From Apoderus coryli (taxonomy: Eukaryota; Arthropoda; Insecta; Coleoptera; Attelabidae): a stretch of DNA of 64,000 nt. Shown here piece by piece: positions 1 through 10,588 of this stretch. The stretch is from NCBI GenBank assembly GCA_911728435.2, contig OU452213.1, positions 6,117,834 to 6,181,833 on the forward strand, read 5' to 3'. The notes below the pieces were generated by a model. The model made no database searches. It was not told where the DNA came from and saw nothing but the letters and a program-made list of their open reading frames with translations. Each line of letters opens with the position of its first letter. The first letter of the stretch is position 1. The translations under genes and the position numbers were made by a program.

Positions 1-1450
1 ACCATGCAATATATTATAATCTTGACAACAACAAAAAAAACTCAAAATTATCACAATAATTACAGTCTACAAAAGTGGTTACAAATAAATGTAGGCAGTT
101 CTAAGGCTATTAAATTAGGGATCCTTGTGGGCAACCCCCCGCACACGCAGTCAATATAGATAAGTTGAAACAAACCACAACCGTTGATATTATAGGTATA
201 TTATCACACGTATAAAAAAAAGGAAACGATAAATGTACGGTATACTGGCCTCGACTAGTCCAGCGGTGATTGGGACGATCCTGGTGACACCCCGTGAGGG
301 TTTAAAAGTTGAGGGTTGACGACGCCAGTGAGTCCAGCATCAACAATCCAGGGTTCGACTCGGATATTACATATAAAATTTGGTGCTGGTCAGGTGTTTC
401 GTGATACGGATCTCAGGAAATTCTTATTTTAGGTGGTTTCCTTAGATGGAAAAAAAAAACCCCTAAAAAGGAACCGTCACCGTTAGGTACTTCCAGATAT
501 TAGGGATTAATTAATATTGAATCAATTGCAATTAATGAAATAAATTATAAAACATTGACATCTTTTTAATTAACCAATGATTATGGAAAGGGAATATAGA
601 TTTGTTTATTTAAAGAAAAATTCATGAGAAAAAAAAATAATTACAAATCTTACTATTAGCATACCTCTTAGTGAAGGGTTTTTTTCTCCTTAATTGACGT
701 GGAAAATATTATACAACCTGTAGACACAGGTACAAACAATTACGACACTTGCATTGCCAGATCTGGAAAATTCCCAATTATTCGGAGATTGGTTTAATAG
801 GGAAAAACCGAAATCACTTACGTGTTTTGAGAGTGGTCAAATCCAAAATGAATTGGTTATTGTGGGTCGGGTACAAAATTTTCATCCACTACCCTAAACC
901 ACAACTATCAACGGATATCCCGATAAAATCCAACACTGAATTTACATAAGTTGTTCACTTAACGAAAATTATCTGAATCAGGAATCCACCCACATATCAA
1001 AACTACAAGTGACCGAATGTTCTCCAAATCACGAGAAAGAACCTCGCAGGTACCTAAATCAGCAATAAAAAGAGCCGATATGTGTCCAGCTAAACAATCG
1101 CCAATATGACCCTTATTTCGTCTTACATTTGGAATCCAATAGTAAGTAGTATAAAAATATTTAAATTACAGGCATGTAGGGTTTTAATAGTGACCAACGA
1201 TCTACACCCCCGCGCATCGGTTGCCGCCCACGCTAAACATTAAAAATAATTAACAGTAGGTACTCTGTCACTCAGTTAACAAAAATGTGTAGAGTAGTAC
1301 ATAGACTTTGCTATTACCTATTTGATATACTTATAGGTAATATTAGTACAGTATAAATAGCACCTAATCAATAGAAAAATAGTACAGTTAAAATCGTTAT
1401 TAAAATAATTCTAGAAGCCTGCCTCTGTAAAGTAAAATTGAACTGTCACA
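1..1450 (-). repeat. 3' LTR of Gypsy-like element (truncated by window edge)
   Basis: Direct repeat of 8329-9778 at an offset of 8328 bases. Every block I compared by eye was identical, which implies a very recent insertion. The element reads on the minus strand, so this left copy is the 3' LTR. Its U3 start, TGTGACAGTT on the minus strand at 1441-1450, directly follows the polypurine tract. The repeat still matches at base 1, so the LTR continues left of the window. No gene is seen; a 66-aa open frame at 749-949 is chance. Confidence 0.93.
256..361 (+). promoter_or_regulatory. Pol III-like A and B boxes inside the LTR (tRNA/SINE-like)
   Basis: TAGTCCAGCGG (256-266) fits the A-box consensus and GGTTCGACTC (352-361) fits the B box, 85 bases apart, on the strand opposite to gag-pol. 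The same pair is at 8584-8594 and 8680-8689 in the other LTR. No acceptable cloverleaf is seen, so this is not a tRNA gene. A tRNA-derived SINE fragment absorbed into the LTR is the likeliest source. Confidence 0.45.
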
Positions 1451-1461
1451 CACCCCCCTTT
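1451..1461 (-). promoter_or_regulatory. Polypurine tract (plus-strand primer)
   Basis: On the minus strand the sequence is AAAGGGGGGTG, immediately followed by the LTR start TGTGACAG. A purine run abutting the 3' LTR is where second-strand DNA synthesis is primed in LTR retrotransposons. It fixes the minus orientation of the element and the LTR edge at 1450/1451. Confidence 0.85.
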
Positions 1462-1701
1462 GTTGTTTGAGAAATTCCTAGAATTTCTCACTTGCCTACG
1501 TGATGGAAATACTTCATAAAGCACCACCAAATTTATAATAATTACAGCCTCAACGAGGGAAAAATATTACTTACATATTATACTTATATGAACAAATCAT
1601 TAAAATAACACAAACAAAATACATAAAACTGCAAGTACGGTATAAATATTACATTATTTAAACAGATAAACAATCGGTAATTAACATATAATAAACAATA
1701 A

Positions 1702-4700
1702 TTACAATAGAACGTGTACATCAGCTTCGCCTCCATCATCGCAGTTATTAACAGACGTATCGGGCTTTAAGTCCTTAACATGCCACAAGCCGGCATCTCT
1801 GCCCTGTAAATCGCTCAGAACGTAAGTCCAGGGAGACACAATATTTTTGACAGTATACGGTCCTAAATACCTAGGTGCTAGTTTAGAAGTGAAGAAATTT
1901 GTTTTATTAGATTGCGGGTAATTCTTCCTCCACACCCGGTCACCTATATTGTAGCGCACATCTCTGCGTCGCAAATTGTATTTTTTTTCATTCCGCGCCG
2001 TCGCCACATCCAATCGCTTTCTAACATCCTCGAACAACTCTCGCAGAGCTCTGCAACGCTCAGGCGGAGCTCGAACTTCGGGAGCATCATCCTCAAAGCA
2101 ATGAGTCACATGGCCGTCGCCACTCAAAATCATCTCCCGACCAAAATTGACAAAAAAAGGAGAGAAACCCGTGCCTTCGTGCTTCGCGGTGCGCATGGCA
2201 CATGCCACTTTTGGCAGCAAATCAGCCCATGCACGGTGATTGGACTTAACAAATGAAGCCAAAGCCGTCTTAAGAACCGAATGTGGCCGCTCGACAGGAT
2301 TGCACTGCGGGTGATAGTTGGCAGAACGAACAATATTAAAATTGTATTTTTCAGCCAAATCTGACCACTCCCTAGCAAGGAAATTTTTCCCATTATCAGA
2401 CCAAAGTATTCTTGGAACTCCATAGACCAACAATACCTGATCCTCAAACTGAGGAGCCGCAACTCGAGCCTTTGAGCTGCGCAAAGGTATGAATATACAA
2501 TATTTTGTAAAGTAATCTTGAACACTAAGGATATATTGATAACCTGAAGTGGATCGGGGCATAGGTCCGACGAAATCAATTGAGATAAACTCCCAAGGCC
2601 TTTTTATATCAGGTCGACTTGACATAAGACCTGCTGGTCCTTTCCTATCTACCTTATTTGCCAGACACTCACGGCATGATCTAATATATCTGGTTATATC
2701 ACATTTCATCTTGGGCCAATAGTATCTTTGAGCCAATCGATGGAAGGTCTTATAAACACCAAGATGTCCTGAGACAGGGGTATCGTGATGCTCTCCGATA
2801 ACAATTGAACGATGTGACTTGGGAACAACGATCTTCCAGTCAAAAGCAGGATCCGACAGTCGGGAATTCTGGAGGCGATTAAGTCTGTATATAACCCCAT
2901 CGTTAACTCTCCATTGGGGATAAGATAAGGGACGCTCAGCTATTTTTTTCTCCATCAGTGTGTACCACGAGTCTTTATAATTATCGAACATGGATTTTGA
3001 AGTAACAGAAAGCTCTGCAACCACCGGAACCGACCGACTCAATGCATCAGGAACAACATTATCTTTTCCTCTGCGGTGAATTATATTAAAATCGTACTGT
3101 TGAAGACTTACACTCCAGCGTGCCAGGCGACCTGTAGGATCCTTTAGATTGCTTAACCAAAGCAATGCAAAATGATCTGTCACCACGGTAAAGTAGGTGC
3201 CCTCTACATACGGCCTAAACTTTTGAATGGCCCACAACACAGCCAAACATTCTTTCTCCGTGGTGCTAAACTTCCTCTCGCTACTGGTGAGTGATCTACT
3301 AATATAACTAATCACATTCTCACCTGCCTGATCGCTCTGAGTCAGAACAGCACCCAAACCGTAATCACTAGCATCAGTTTGAATTGTGAATGGGAGATCG
3401 AAGTTGGGGCACTTTATAATTGGGGACTTGACCAGACAACTTTTCACTGTGTCGAACGCCCTCGAACATTCGTCCGTCCAAATAAACCGCGCGCGCTTCC
3501 GCAAGAGGTTCGTGATAGGTGCCATTAAGGCCGAGAAATTAGGAATGAACCGCCGATACCATCCGGACATGCCAAGGAACCGTCGCACCTCTGAAACATT
3601 CTTCGGGGGTAAAATATTCATAATAGCAGAGACCTTCTCTGGATCGCACCGCAACCCCTTGCTACTCACAACATAGCCAAGGAATTTCAATTCTTTTCGG
3701 CAGAAGTGACATTTATCTCTTTTAACAGTCAAACCAGCAGATATAAGGCGGTCAAACACCGCTTCAAGCACCTCCAGATGCTTCTTAAATGTAGGAGTAA
3801 CAATTATGATGTCATCCAAATAAACAAAAACGTACTGCTCCATGTCGCTGAGCACACGGTCAATAAGGCGCTGCCAAGTCGCTGGGGAATTATGAAGGCC
3901 CATCGGCATTCGACAAAATTGGTACAGACCCCGACCAGGAACAGTAAAGGCCGTTAAAGGTTTGCTGTCTTTATCCAACGGAACCTGAAAAAATGCACTT
4001 CGAATATCCAAGGACGACAGGAATTTGGCATCGCGCAATTTGTCGAGGGTACTCGTGACTTGCGGTAGAGGATACGCGTCCCTCTCAGTGACTTTATTGA
4101 GTTTACGGTAATCGACGCAGAAACGATAGGTGTTGTCAGGCTTCCTGACCAATACGATTGGGGACGACCAAGGGGAAGATGAGGGTTCGACGATTTTCTG
4201 CTCCAACATCTCATTTAATTCAATATTTACATGTCGTTGAAGAGCCGGAGATATTGGGTAGAATCTTTGCTTAATAGGTTCCGTGTCAGGCTTTAACTTT
4301 ATTTTGTGTTCCACTAGTTGTGTGCATCCGAGGTCTTTCGGCATCTTCGTAAAAATACCCGATAGAAGGCTATCCAATTGCATGGTCTGCTCTTCCTCTA
4401 AACTATCACTATCGGTGAGCGTATTAACTTCAGGTTGCTCCTCCAAGGACGCCGAAAAGTGCCAAGAACCCCGACGTATGTCGGGAACAATTCCTAGTCT
4501 CTTCCAAAAATCAATTCCCAGTATCAGTGAGTGCGGAAGATAGGGCATTGCCAAAACTGTTACAACAACCACGCGGTCTCCAACTCGGAAAGGCAGGTTA
4601 CAACTACCGACCACCTCACAGCTCCGTCCATCAGCCATCCTGCAGGAAGAAACATCACCGGGAGAAAACACAACATTCAATGACTTTAGCAGATCACAGC

Positions 4701-4917
4701 CCGCACTACCCATAACAGTCCGAGACGCTCCACTATCAAGCAGGCCGAGAATTTTATTGCCATATAGATTGACTGAAAGATAGGGCCTCTCATCACCTTG
4801 CAAACCTTCAAGGATATAATCCAATTTCGCAGTAAGTTTTGTGGCCTCGATCGCTCTTGGACCCAAACCGCGGCCTATGGCTGGGATCCCTGACCGTTTC
4901 CCGAACAATCCGGGCAA
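1702..4917 (-). CDS. pol: Pol polyprotein (PR-RT-RNase H-IN) of Gypsy-superfamily LTR retrotransposon
   Basis: Uninterrupted 1071-codon frame for the replication and integration enzymes. Domains in order: aspartic protease (DSGAS at 61-65); reverse transcriptase with YLDD at about 366-369; RNase H (TDASDYG at about 514-520); integrase zinc finger (His about 711 and 718, Cys 748 and 751); catalytic D781, D841, E876; C-terminal GPY-type motif (YLGPY). PR-RT-RH-IN order is the Gypsy (Metaviridae) order. The first codon of this span is TTG, the frame opens just upstream after a TAG, and it is -1 relative to gag, so it is expected to be made as a Gag-Pol fusion. No env frame follows; only about 240 bases separate the stop from the polypurine tract. 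All catalytic residues are present, so it may be active. RT wording recalls the Osvaldo/Woot branch, a weak inference. Confidence 0.95.
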   Translation of the reverse strand: MPGLFGKRSGIPAIGRGLGPRAIEATKLTAKLDYILEGLQGDERPYLSVNLYGNKILGLLDSGASRTVMGSAGCDLLKSLNVVFSPGDVSSCRMADGRSCEVVGSCNLPFRVGDRVVVVTVLAMPYLPHSLILGIDFWKRLGIVPDIRRGSWHFSASLEEQPEVNTLTDSDSLEEEQTMQLDSLLSGIFTKMPKDLGCTQLVEHKIKLKPDTEPIKQRFYPISPALQRHVNIELNEMLEQKIVEPSSSPWSSPIVLVRKPDNTYRFCVDYRKLNKVTERDAYPLPQVTSTLDKLRDAKFLSSLDIRSAFFQVPLDKDSKPLTAFTVPGRGLYQFCRMPMGLHNSPATWQRLIDRVLSDMEQYVFVYLDDIIIVTPTFKKHLEVLEAVFDRLISAGLTVKRDKCHFCRKELKFLGYVVSSKGLRCDPEKVSAIMNILPPKNVSEVRRFLGMSGWYRRFIPNFSALMAPITNLLRKRARFIWTDECSRAFDTVKSCLVKSPIIKCPNFDLPFTIQTDASDYGLGAVLTQSDQAGENVISYISRSLTSSERKFSTTEKECLAVLWAIQKFRPYVEGTYFTVVTDHFALLWLSNLKDPTGRLARWSVSLQQYDFNIIHRRGKDNVVPDALSRSVPVVAELSVTSKSMFDNYKDSWYTLMEKKIAERPLSYPQWRVNDGVIYRLNRLQNSRLSDPAFDWKIVVPKSHRSIVIGEHHDTPVSGHLGVYKTFHRLAQRYYWPKMKCDITRYIRSCRECLANKVDRKGPAGLMSSRPDIKRPWEFISIDFVGPMPRSTSGYQYILSVQDYFTKYCIFIPLRSSKARVAAPQFEDQVLLVYGVPRILWSDNGKNFLAREWSDLAEKYNFNIVRSANYHPQCNPVERPHSVLKTALASFVKSNHRAWADLLPKVACAMRTAKHEGTGFSPFFVNFGREMILSGDGHVTHCFEDDAPEVRAPPERCRALRELFEDVRKRLDVATARNEKKYNLRRRDVRYNIGDRVWRKNYPQSNKTNFFTSKLAPRYLGPYTVKNIVSPWTYVLSDLQGRDAGLWHVKDLKPDTSVNNCDDGGEADVHVLL

Positions 4918-6914
4918 GTACGTCTAGTAACATCTGCCCTACCACAAGAGAAACACCGCTTTGCAGACGGATGAGGACAGTCTCGTCTAAAATGTCCCGG
5001 CTGTCGACAATTAAAACATGTGACATTAGCTCGTGTGTCAACACTCGATGAAGATTGTCGTGCTGGCTCCCTACGAGTCTCAGGAGCTGAAGCAGACATA
5101 CTGGGATTAAATCGTGAATCACCGAAGTTAGTTGTACGCGAGTGAGAATTACCTCGGGGAGGACCGCTACTAATATTGCGAGAAGACTGGGCCTGACAAC
5201 CACTGTGCGAATTTCTGTAATTACGTGGGTTATACATTAGATCTGGTTCCGCTACAAGGCTTGGGTTGGTTGGTGGGGGTTTAAACTTTTGACTTTGGAG
5301 GTTACTGTGCTCAACTCTCTGGCACGCCGCACGAAGTTCGACGATAGTTGGGAAGTCATACATAGCTAGCTGCCTCTGAAGGTCCGGAAGCAATCGGCGA
5401 CGAATAAAACGAACTCTTTCAGCTTCGCCTGGAGGAGAATTCAGTTTCCTATATAGGTTCTGCATAACATCGATATATACGGATGATCTTTCCATCTGAC
5501 CCTGCGTTCTTGTGCGAAGATCCTCTAGCAGGTCTTCCTCGTACTCTCCAGACAGAAAGGACACTCTCAACAATCCAACAATGTCATCCCAGCTATGATC
5601 GGGTCTGATGTTGACTCTGAACCAATCCTTAGCCTGGCCAGTGAAAAACAAGACCGCCACACCCGGTAGATGGTCTTTCGAAACACCGCAGGCAGCGCGA
5701 AGCTCCTCCACACTGTCAATGAAATTATTCACACTCGACGAACCATCAAAGCGTAAGTTCCATTGAGTAACCGTTTTAAAAATGTGTGCTCTACTCATGC
5801 ATCCGGCACTCAATGGCGGCATCATCCCTCCATTCGGTCCAACAAAGTTCCCAACTCCCGCTAATGCAGCAGAGTCCATGACATCACTATGGTCCTCAAC
5901 CACTTGCGAGGAAATCACGCCTTCCAATCCTCCAAGCGCAGCATCACCCGTCGCTGCAGGGGTAATATAGTTTGATTGCAACTCAAAAAGTCGATAGTCA
6001 GGGGCACGGGGCATCGCGTTTAAACTTGGTGCAGATCGCACATGTGGGAATCCAGGGGGACGCAATAAGGGTTGGGTATATGCATGAATATTATTGATCA
6101 TAAAAGGTATGTTCGGTATTGGGCGCGAATTCGAAGAAACAGACGGCCGCTCGTGATCAACCGGGGCAACGGGGGTATACGTCGAACAGGGTGCATTAAT
6201 CCTAGGGGCCGTCAAGGGGCATAAGTGGGTGAAAGTTGTGGTTGAACCACATGAAGCAGCTAACGCCGAAACGGACACTCCCACGCTTGCCAATGGCCGC
6301 TGGCATGAAGAAAAATTAACTCCCGCCGCAGTATTTCCAGAAGCCGAAACATGCACAGGTGTCGCAATCGCCGATCCAGACACGACAGTAGGGTTCAGCA
6401 ACACGCTACGCAGGGGTGCCCCAGGGGTATCCAGAAGCGACGCACCCGACACCTCCGATCCACTCGCGTCGTCAGACTCTCGCTCAATAATCTCCACAAC
6501 CGGCTCAAGTGGACCTGGCTCCAACAAGGACATGGTCTCCTCCAAGAATTCGTGGATAGTTCCACAGCGCTCCAAACATTGTGCCTTTTCCTCCGCAACA
6601 GCAGCACCCTGTACCAGACCGAGCCTACCAACGACATGCACCAGTCTACTCTTAATTCGACGATACTCGTAAAGGGCTCGACCGTAATTAAATTGGTCCG
6701 TCTCCGCTTGCAACTCATCCACTTTCAGTTTGCAAACAGAAACCTCCTCAGCCGGATCCCCTATGTGCTCACTAGATACAACTGAGGGTCGTTCTATCAT
6801 TCTTATTGCAGTTCGCAATCGTTTGCGCTTATCAGGGACAGCCCCATCACCGGAAAACCCCCGAACAACTAGTTCGAACGTTAGTTCATCAGAATGAAGG
6901 TAATCAATATTCAT
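4875..6914 (-). CDS. gag: Gag polyprotein of the Gypsy-like element
   Basis: Intact 679-codon frame starting at ATG (MNIDYLHSDE). Residues from about 360 to 520 resemble the retrotransposon gag family: a Trp/Phe-rich helix block with WNLRFDG, then AKDWF, then a run to LPDLQRQL. Near the C terminus is a canonical zinc knuckle, CFNCRQPGHFRRDC (CX2CX4HX4C). A second knuckle, CFSCGRADVTRRTC, has Val where His is expected and is probably degenerate. The first half is low-complexity and Ser/Pro/Ala-rich, as is common in insect Gypsy Gags. Gag forms the particle that packages the RNA. Its 3' end overlaps the pol frame by about 48 bases. The stop TAG follows GSQP. Confidence 0.93.
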   Translation of the reverse strand: MNIDYLHSDELTFELVVRGFSGDGAVPDKRKRLRTAIRMIERPSVVSSEHIGDPAEEVSVCKLKVDELQAETDQFNYGRALYEYRRIKSRLVHVVGRLGLVQGAAVAEEKAQCLERCGTIHEFLEETMSLLEPGPLEPVVEIIERESDDASGSEVSGASLLDTPGAPLRSVLLNPTVVSGSAIATPVHVSASGNTAAGVNFSSCQRPLASVGVSVSALAASCGSTTTFTHLCPLTAPRINAPCSTYTPVAPVDHERPSVSSNSRPIPNIPFMINNIHAYTQPLLRPPGFPHVRSAPSLNAMPRAPDYRLFELQSNYITPAATGDAALGGLEGVISSQVVEDHSDVMDSAALAGVGNFVGPNGGMMPPLSAGCMSRAHIFKTVTQWNLRFDGSSSVNNFIDSVEELRAACGVSKDHLPGVAVLFFTGQAKDWFRVNIRPDHSWDDIVGLLRVSFLSGEYEEDLLEDLRTRTQGQMERSSVYIDVMQNLYRKLNSPPGEAERVRFIRRRLLPDLQRQLAMYDFPTIVELRAACQRVEHSNLQSQKFKPPPTNPSLVAEPDLMYNPRNYRNSHSGCQAQSSRNISSGPPRGNSHSRTTNFGDSRFNPSMSASAPETRREPARQSSSSVDTRANVTCFNCRQPGHFRRDCPHPSAKRCFSCGRADVTRRTCPDCSGNGQGSQP
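4896..4902 (-). promoter_or_regulatory. Programmed -1 ribosomal frameshift site (GGGAAAC)
   Basis: Minus-strand GGGAAAC lies in gag phase as G GGA AAC, the canonical X XXY YYZ form, inside the gag/pol overlap and about 20 bases before the gag stop. Pol is exactly one base back and has no ATG at its start, so slippage here would yield Gag-Pol. A GGGATCCC palindrome follows 5 bases later; I could not establish a convincing pseudoknot by eye. Confidence 0.75.
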
Positions 6915-7948
6915 TTTTATTTCTCAAGCGTATACTATATACCCGAATGAACCGAAATATAAAATCGTAAATTTAAAATTGGAAAATGAAATTAATAAAT
7001 TAGAACTAAAATGCTTTGGGCACGTAAAAAACGTATGCTGTTCTGCAGTGAAGGTTAGCTGAAGCTGATCACATTTAAACAAATAAATATATATAATATT
7101 ATTGAAAATAATTTAAAATATTTAAAATTATTTGAAATTCCCTCCTCTTCCTAAAAAAACAAGAAGGAAACTTCCAATCGCAAAAAAATATTACACACGA
7201 ATAGGTATTACAACAGGTTATCTGCTATCCACGCTTCGGAAATATACTAAAATATTATTCCTTAAAAAAAAATCATATACCTAAATAAATCTTATAAATA
7301 ATAAGACTGTATAAAGTCTCTTCTGTAACTATAAATTTCTTAAACAATATCACTTTATTGATAAACCACCAAATATAATAAATATAGGTATAATAAAAAC
7401 AGAAATATATCAATAAAACTATCAAACAATTATTATAGATAAGGTCCGACAGTGTGTGAATTATCTATCATATCTATCACTGTATTAAGTACCTACATGT
7501 AGTAAATGTATGCTCCGATCATAAATCCGACCACCCTGTACAACAAAACAATTTGTCAATTGTAACAGCAATATAAACTGACAATTTACCTTATTTTAAA
7601 ATGTATTTGTTTAGAAAAAAAAATTCGATGTATTTAAATGTACCTTAAAGAATGTATGTATTTATTAACAATTGAACTTATAAAAAACGAAATAAGTATT
7701 CTTTAGTTTGATGATAATGATTAATAGCAGGTATGGTCAGAATAACAACCGTCACAACACTCACCTCAAGAAAAAATATTTTTGTAGTTCAGATACGTGC
7801 GAGTAAGCGGGTGTCGCCCAAAAAAAATCGCCAGAAAAGTCTGTGTGAGAGGGTAAAAAAAATTATCTATAATGTATATAAAAAAAAATGGCTAACCGCC
7901 GAATTAACGCTTAAGCAGCTTAAAAAAATAAACTGTAGAATGTCTTTT
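6915..7948 (-). other. 5' leader (untranslated) of the Gypsy-like element
   Basis: About 1 kb of AT-rich sequence between the proposed primer-binding site and the gag ATG. No open frame of substance is visible. A leader of this length is compatible with packaging or translation-control functions, but nothing specific is identifiable. Confidence 0.6.
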
Positions 7949-7961
7949 CCGTTGAGCGCCA
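7949..7961 (-). promoter_or_regulatory. Candidate tRNA-Lys-type primer-binding site
   Basis: Minus-strand TGGCGCTCAACGG differs at one position from the TGGCGCCCAACG form used by tRNA-Lys-primed elements. It lies in the expected zone, downstream of the 5' LTR and upstream of gag. The adjoining LTR end is not certain: a CA lies 6 bases away, not directly adjacent. Other TGG starts exist nearby (for instance opposite 8174 and 8207), so this is the best of several candidates. Confidence 0.5.
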
Positions 7962-7967
7962 AATTAA

Positions 7968-9778
7968 TGCCACCTACTTATTGAAAACTAAGGGAGTGGT
8001 TTATAATATACCTAACTTAACCTACCTGAAGATCAACCCTTCGCCGAGTGAGAACTATAATATGAGACTCTTATACTACAGGGGATAATTAAATAATGGT
8101 GACATTAAAAGTACTCACTCCCGGCAGCTCAGAGTATACAGGGTTACTCCAAAATCTAATAAGATGGATAGCGCCACGCAGTTTGGTGGTTGACCCTGTA
8201 TATTCGCCAGCTATGATCACTTAAACTGCGAAACCTATCAAAGCTATTTCGACAAGAATATTAAAACGAACTGAAACGAATGGTTGAGTTGTAGAAATAT
8301 TATTTAATAAATAAGTAGGCAATCACAAACCATGCAATATATTATAATCTTGACAACAACAAAAAAAACTCAAAATTATCACAATAATTACAGTCTACAA
8401 AAGTGGTTACAAATAAATGTAGGCAGTTCTAAGGCTATTAAATTAGGGATCCTTGTGGGCAACCCCCCGCACACGCAGTCAATATAGATAAGTTGAAACA
8501 AACCACAACCGTTGATATTATAGGTATATTATCACACGTATAAAAAAAAGGAAACGATAAATGTACGGTATACTGGCCTCGACTAGTCCAGCGGTGATTG
8601 GGACGATCCTGGTGACACCCCGTGAGGGTTTAAAAGTTGAGGGTTGACGACGCCAGTGAGTCCAGCATCAACAATCCAGGGTTCGACTCGGATATTACAT
8701 ATAAAATTTGGTGCTGGTCAGGTGTTTCGTGATACGGATCTCAGGAAATTCTTATTTTAGGTGGTTTCCTTAGATGGAAAAAAAAAACCCCTAAAAAGGA
8801 ACCGTCACCGTTAGGTACTTCCAGATATTAGGGATTAATTAATATTGAATCAATTGCAATTAATGAAATAAATTATAAAACATTGACATCTTTTTAATTA
8901 ACCAATGATTATGGAAAGGGAATATAGATTTGTTTATTTAAAGAAAAATTCATGAGAAAAAAAAATAATTACAAATCTTACTATTAGCATACCTCTTAGT
9001 GAAGGGTTTTTTTCTCCTTAATTGACGTGGAAAATATTATACAACCTGTAGACACAGGTACAAACAATTACGACACTTGCATTGCCAGATCTGGAAAATT
9101 CCCAATTATTCGGAGATTGGTTTAATAGGGAAAAACCGAAATCACTTACGTGTTTTGAGAGTGGTCAAATCCAAAATGAATTGGTTATTGTGGGTCGGGT
9201 ACAAAATTTTCATCCACTACCCTAAACCACAACTATCAACGGATATCCCGATAAAATCCAACACTGAATTTACATAAGTTGTTCACTTAACGAAAATTAT
9301 CTGAATCAGGAATCCACCCACATATCAAAACTACAAGTGACCGAATGTTCTCCAAATCACGAGAAAGAACCTCGCAGGTACCTAAATCAGCAATAAAAAG
9401 AGCCGATATGTGTCCAGCTAAACAATCGCCAATATGACCCTTATTTCGTCTTACATTTGGAATCCAATAGTAAGTAGTATAAAAATATTTAAATTACAGG
9501 CATGTAGGGTTTTAATAGTGACCAACGATCTACACCCCCGCGCATCGGTTGCCGCCCACGCTAAACATTAAAAATAATTAACAGTAGGTACTCTGTCACT
9601 CAGTTAACAAAAATGTGTAGAGTAGTACATAGACTTTGCTATTACCTATTTGATATACTTATAGGTAATATTAGTACAGTATAAATAGCACCTAATCAAT
9701 AGAAAAATAGTACAGTTAAAATCGTTATTAAAATAATTCTAGAAGCCTGCCTCTGTAAAGTAAAATTGAACTGTCACA
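7968..9778 (-). repeat. 5' LTR of Gypsy-like element
   Basis: The span 8329-9778 repeats bases 1-1450. The LTR probably extends left to about 7968, next to the candidate primer-binding site, giving about 1.8 kb; the 7968-8328 part cannot be checked because the partner copy is off-window. It starts TGTGACAGTT on the minus strand at 9778. The flank at 9779 begins tgaag; the matching target duplication is outside the window. Confidence 0.85.
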
Positions 9779-10001
9779 TGAAGTTCTTTACTTTATAATA
9801 TCTTATCATTTTTCTTTCTATATTTTTGTTTCACAATTTCTATCTATAGGATATCGAATTATTCAAAGGAATTTGGACAATTACTTTGGTGTCGTTTAGT
9901 AGGGTCGATTATTTGTATTCAAAAAATACAACACACACTTTGTTTTTAACTAAATTTTCTTACCACATCGTCTAAAAACTCTAAAACGAAATCATTAATA
10001 T
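9779..10001. other. AT-rich flank, nothing recognised
   Basis: Sequence between the LTR element and the mariner terminus. No open frame, repeat or motif that I can name. Confidence 0.6.
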
Positions 10002-10175
10002 ACGAGGGTTGCCTTTATATTTCGGGGTTTGGCAACCCTGGTGTTGCAATCTGGCAACTGACAACTCTATCGTAAAGTTGGACATTTTTGAGGTTATACG
10101 TACTCAGAACATTTTGACATACGAGCGTTATTTGTGTTGTTTACAGTAACTTAAAAGATTCATCTCAGCCCAAAA

Positions 10176-10588
10176 ATGGAATTAAATTGTGAAAATTTTC
10201 GTGCGATTATTTTTTACAACTTTCGACGTGGATTAACTCAGCAACAGTGCATGGATGAACTTAATTTAATTTTTGGCGATGAAGTTCCATCAAGGACCAG
10301 TTTTTATCGATGGTATGGTGAATTCAATCGTGGTCGTAGTTCACTCCAAGATGAATTTCGTGAAGTTCGTCCAAAATCAGTTGTTGTTCCGAAAACCATT
10401 GATGCTGTGTGCGAACTGATAATGCAAGAGAGTCATGTGACCTATCAAGATATTGAGACAACTTTAGGCATTAGTGGGACCAGCATACATTCAATATTGC
10501 ATAAACATTTGACTGTCAAAAAAAATTGTTCGCGTTGAATCCCACACAATTTTGTCAGTCGCTTAAAAAAAGGCTTGTGTCGATTGAA
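10176..10588 (+). pseudogene. Mariner transposase, N-terminal DNA-binding part
   Basis: 120 codons from ATG (MELNCENFRA). It covers the paired helix-turn-helix region: RTSFYRWYGEFNRGR, then GISGTSIHSILHKHL. Immediately after CSR the frame meets TGA where family members have a Trp codon (TGG), so this is a nonsense change. The sequence beyond still reads as mariner (PHN...KKA...VDW, with a small frame slip) up to 10588, where the LINE insertion starts. It continues at 12124 with SKEMLKK. The gene cannot make a full transposase. Confidence 0.9.

Noticed and set aside
1..6. LTR end at TGCAATAT (base 5) with TGG primer site beside 8333
   Set aside because: The two copies still match at bases 1-4 and the resulting flank (acca) does not match the right flank (tgaag), so the LTR most likely extends off the window.
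256..361. Functional tRNA gene
   Set aside because: A and B boxes fit but spacing is long and no cloverleaf arms pair; better read as tRNA-derived.
749..949. 66-codon plus frame in both LTRs as a gene
   Set aside because: Identical in both copies only because the LTRs are identical; no domain, antisense to the element, composition like random AT-rich sequence.
1912..4715. Plus-strand frames opposite pol
   Set aside because: Shadows of the minus-strand pol frame; no independent motifs.
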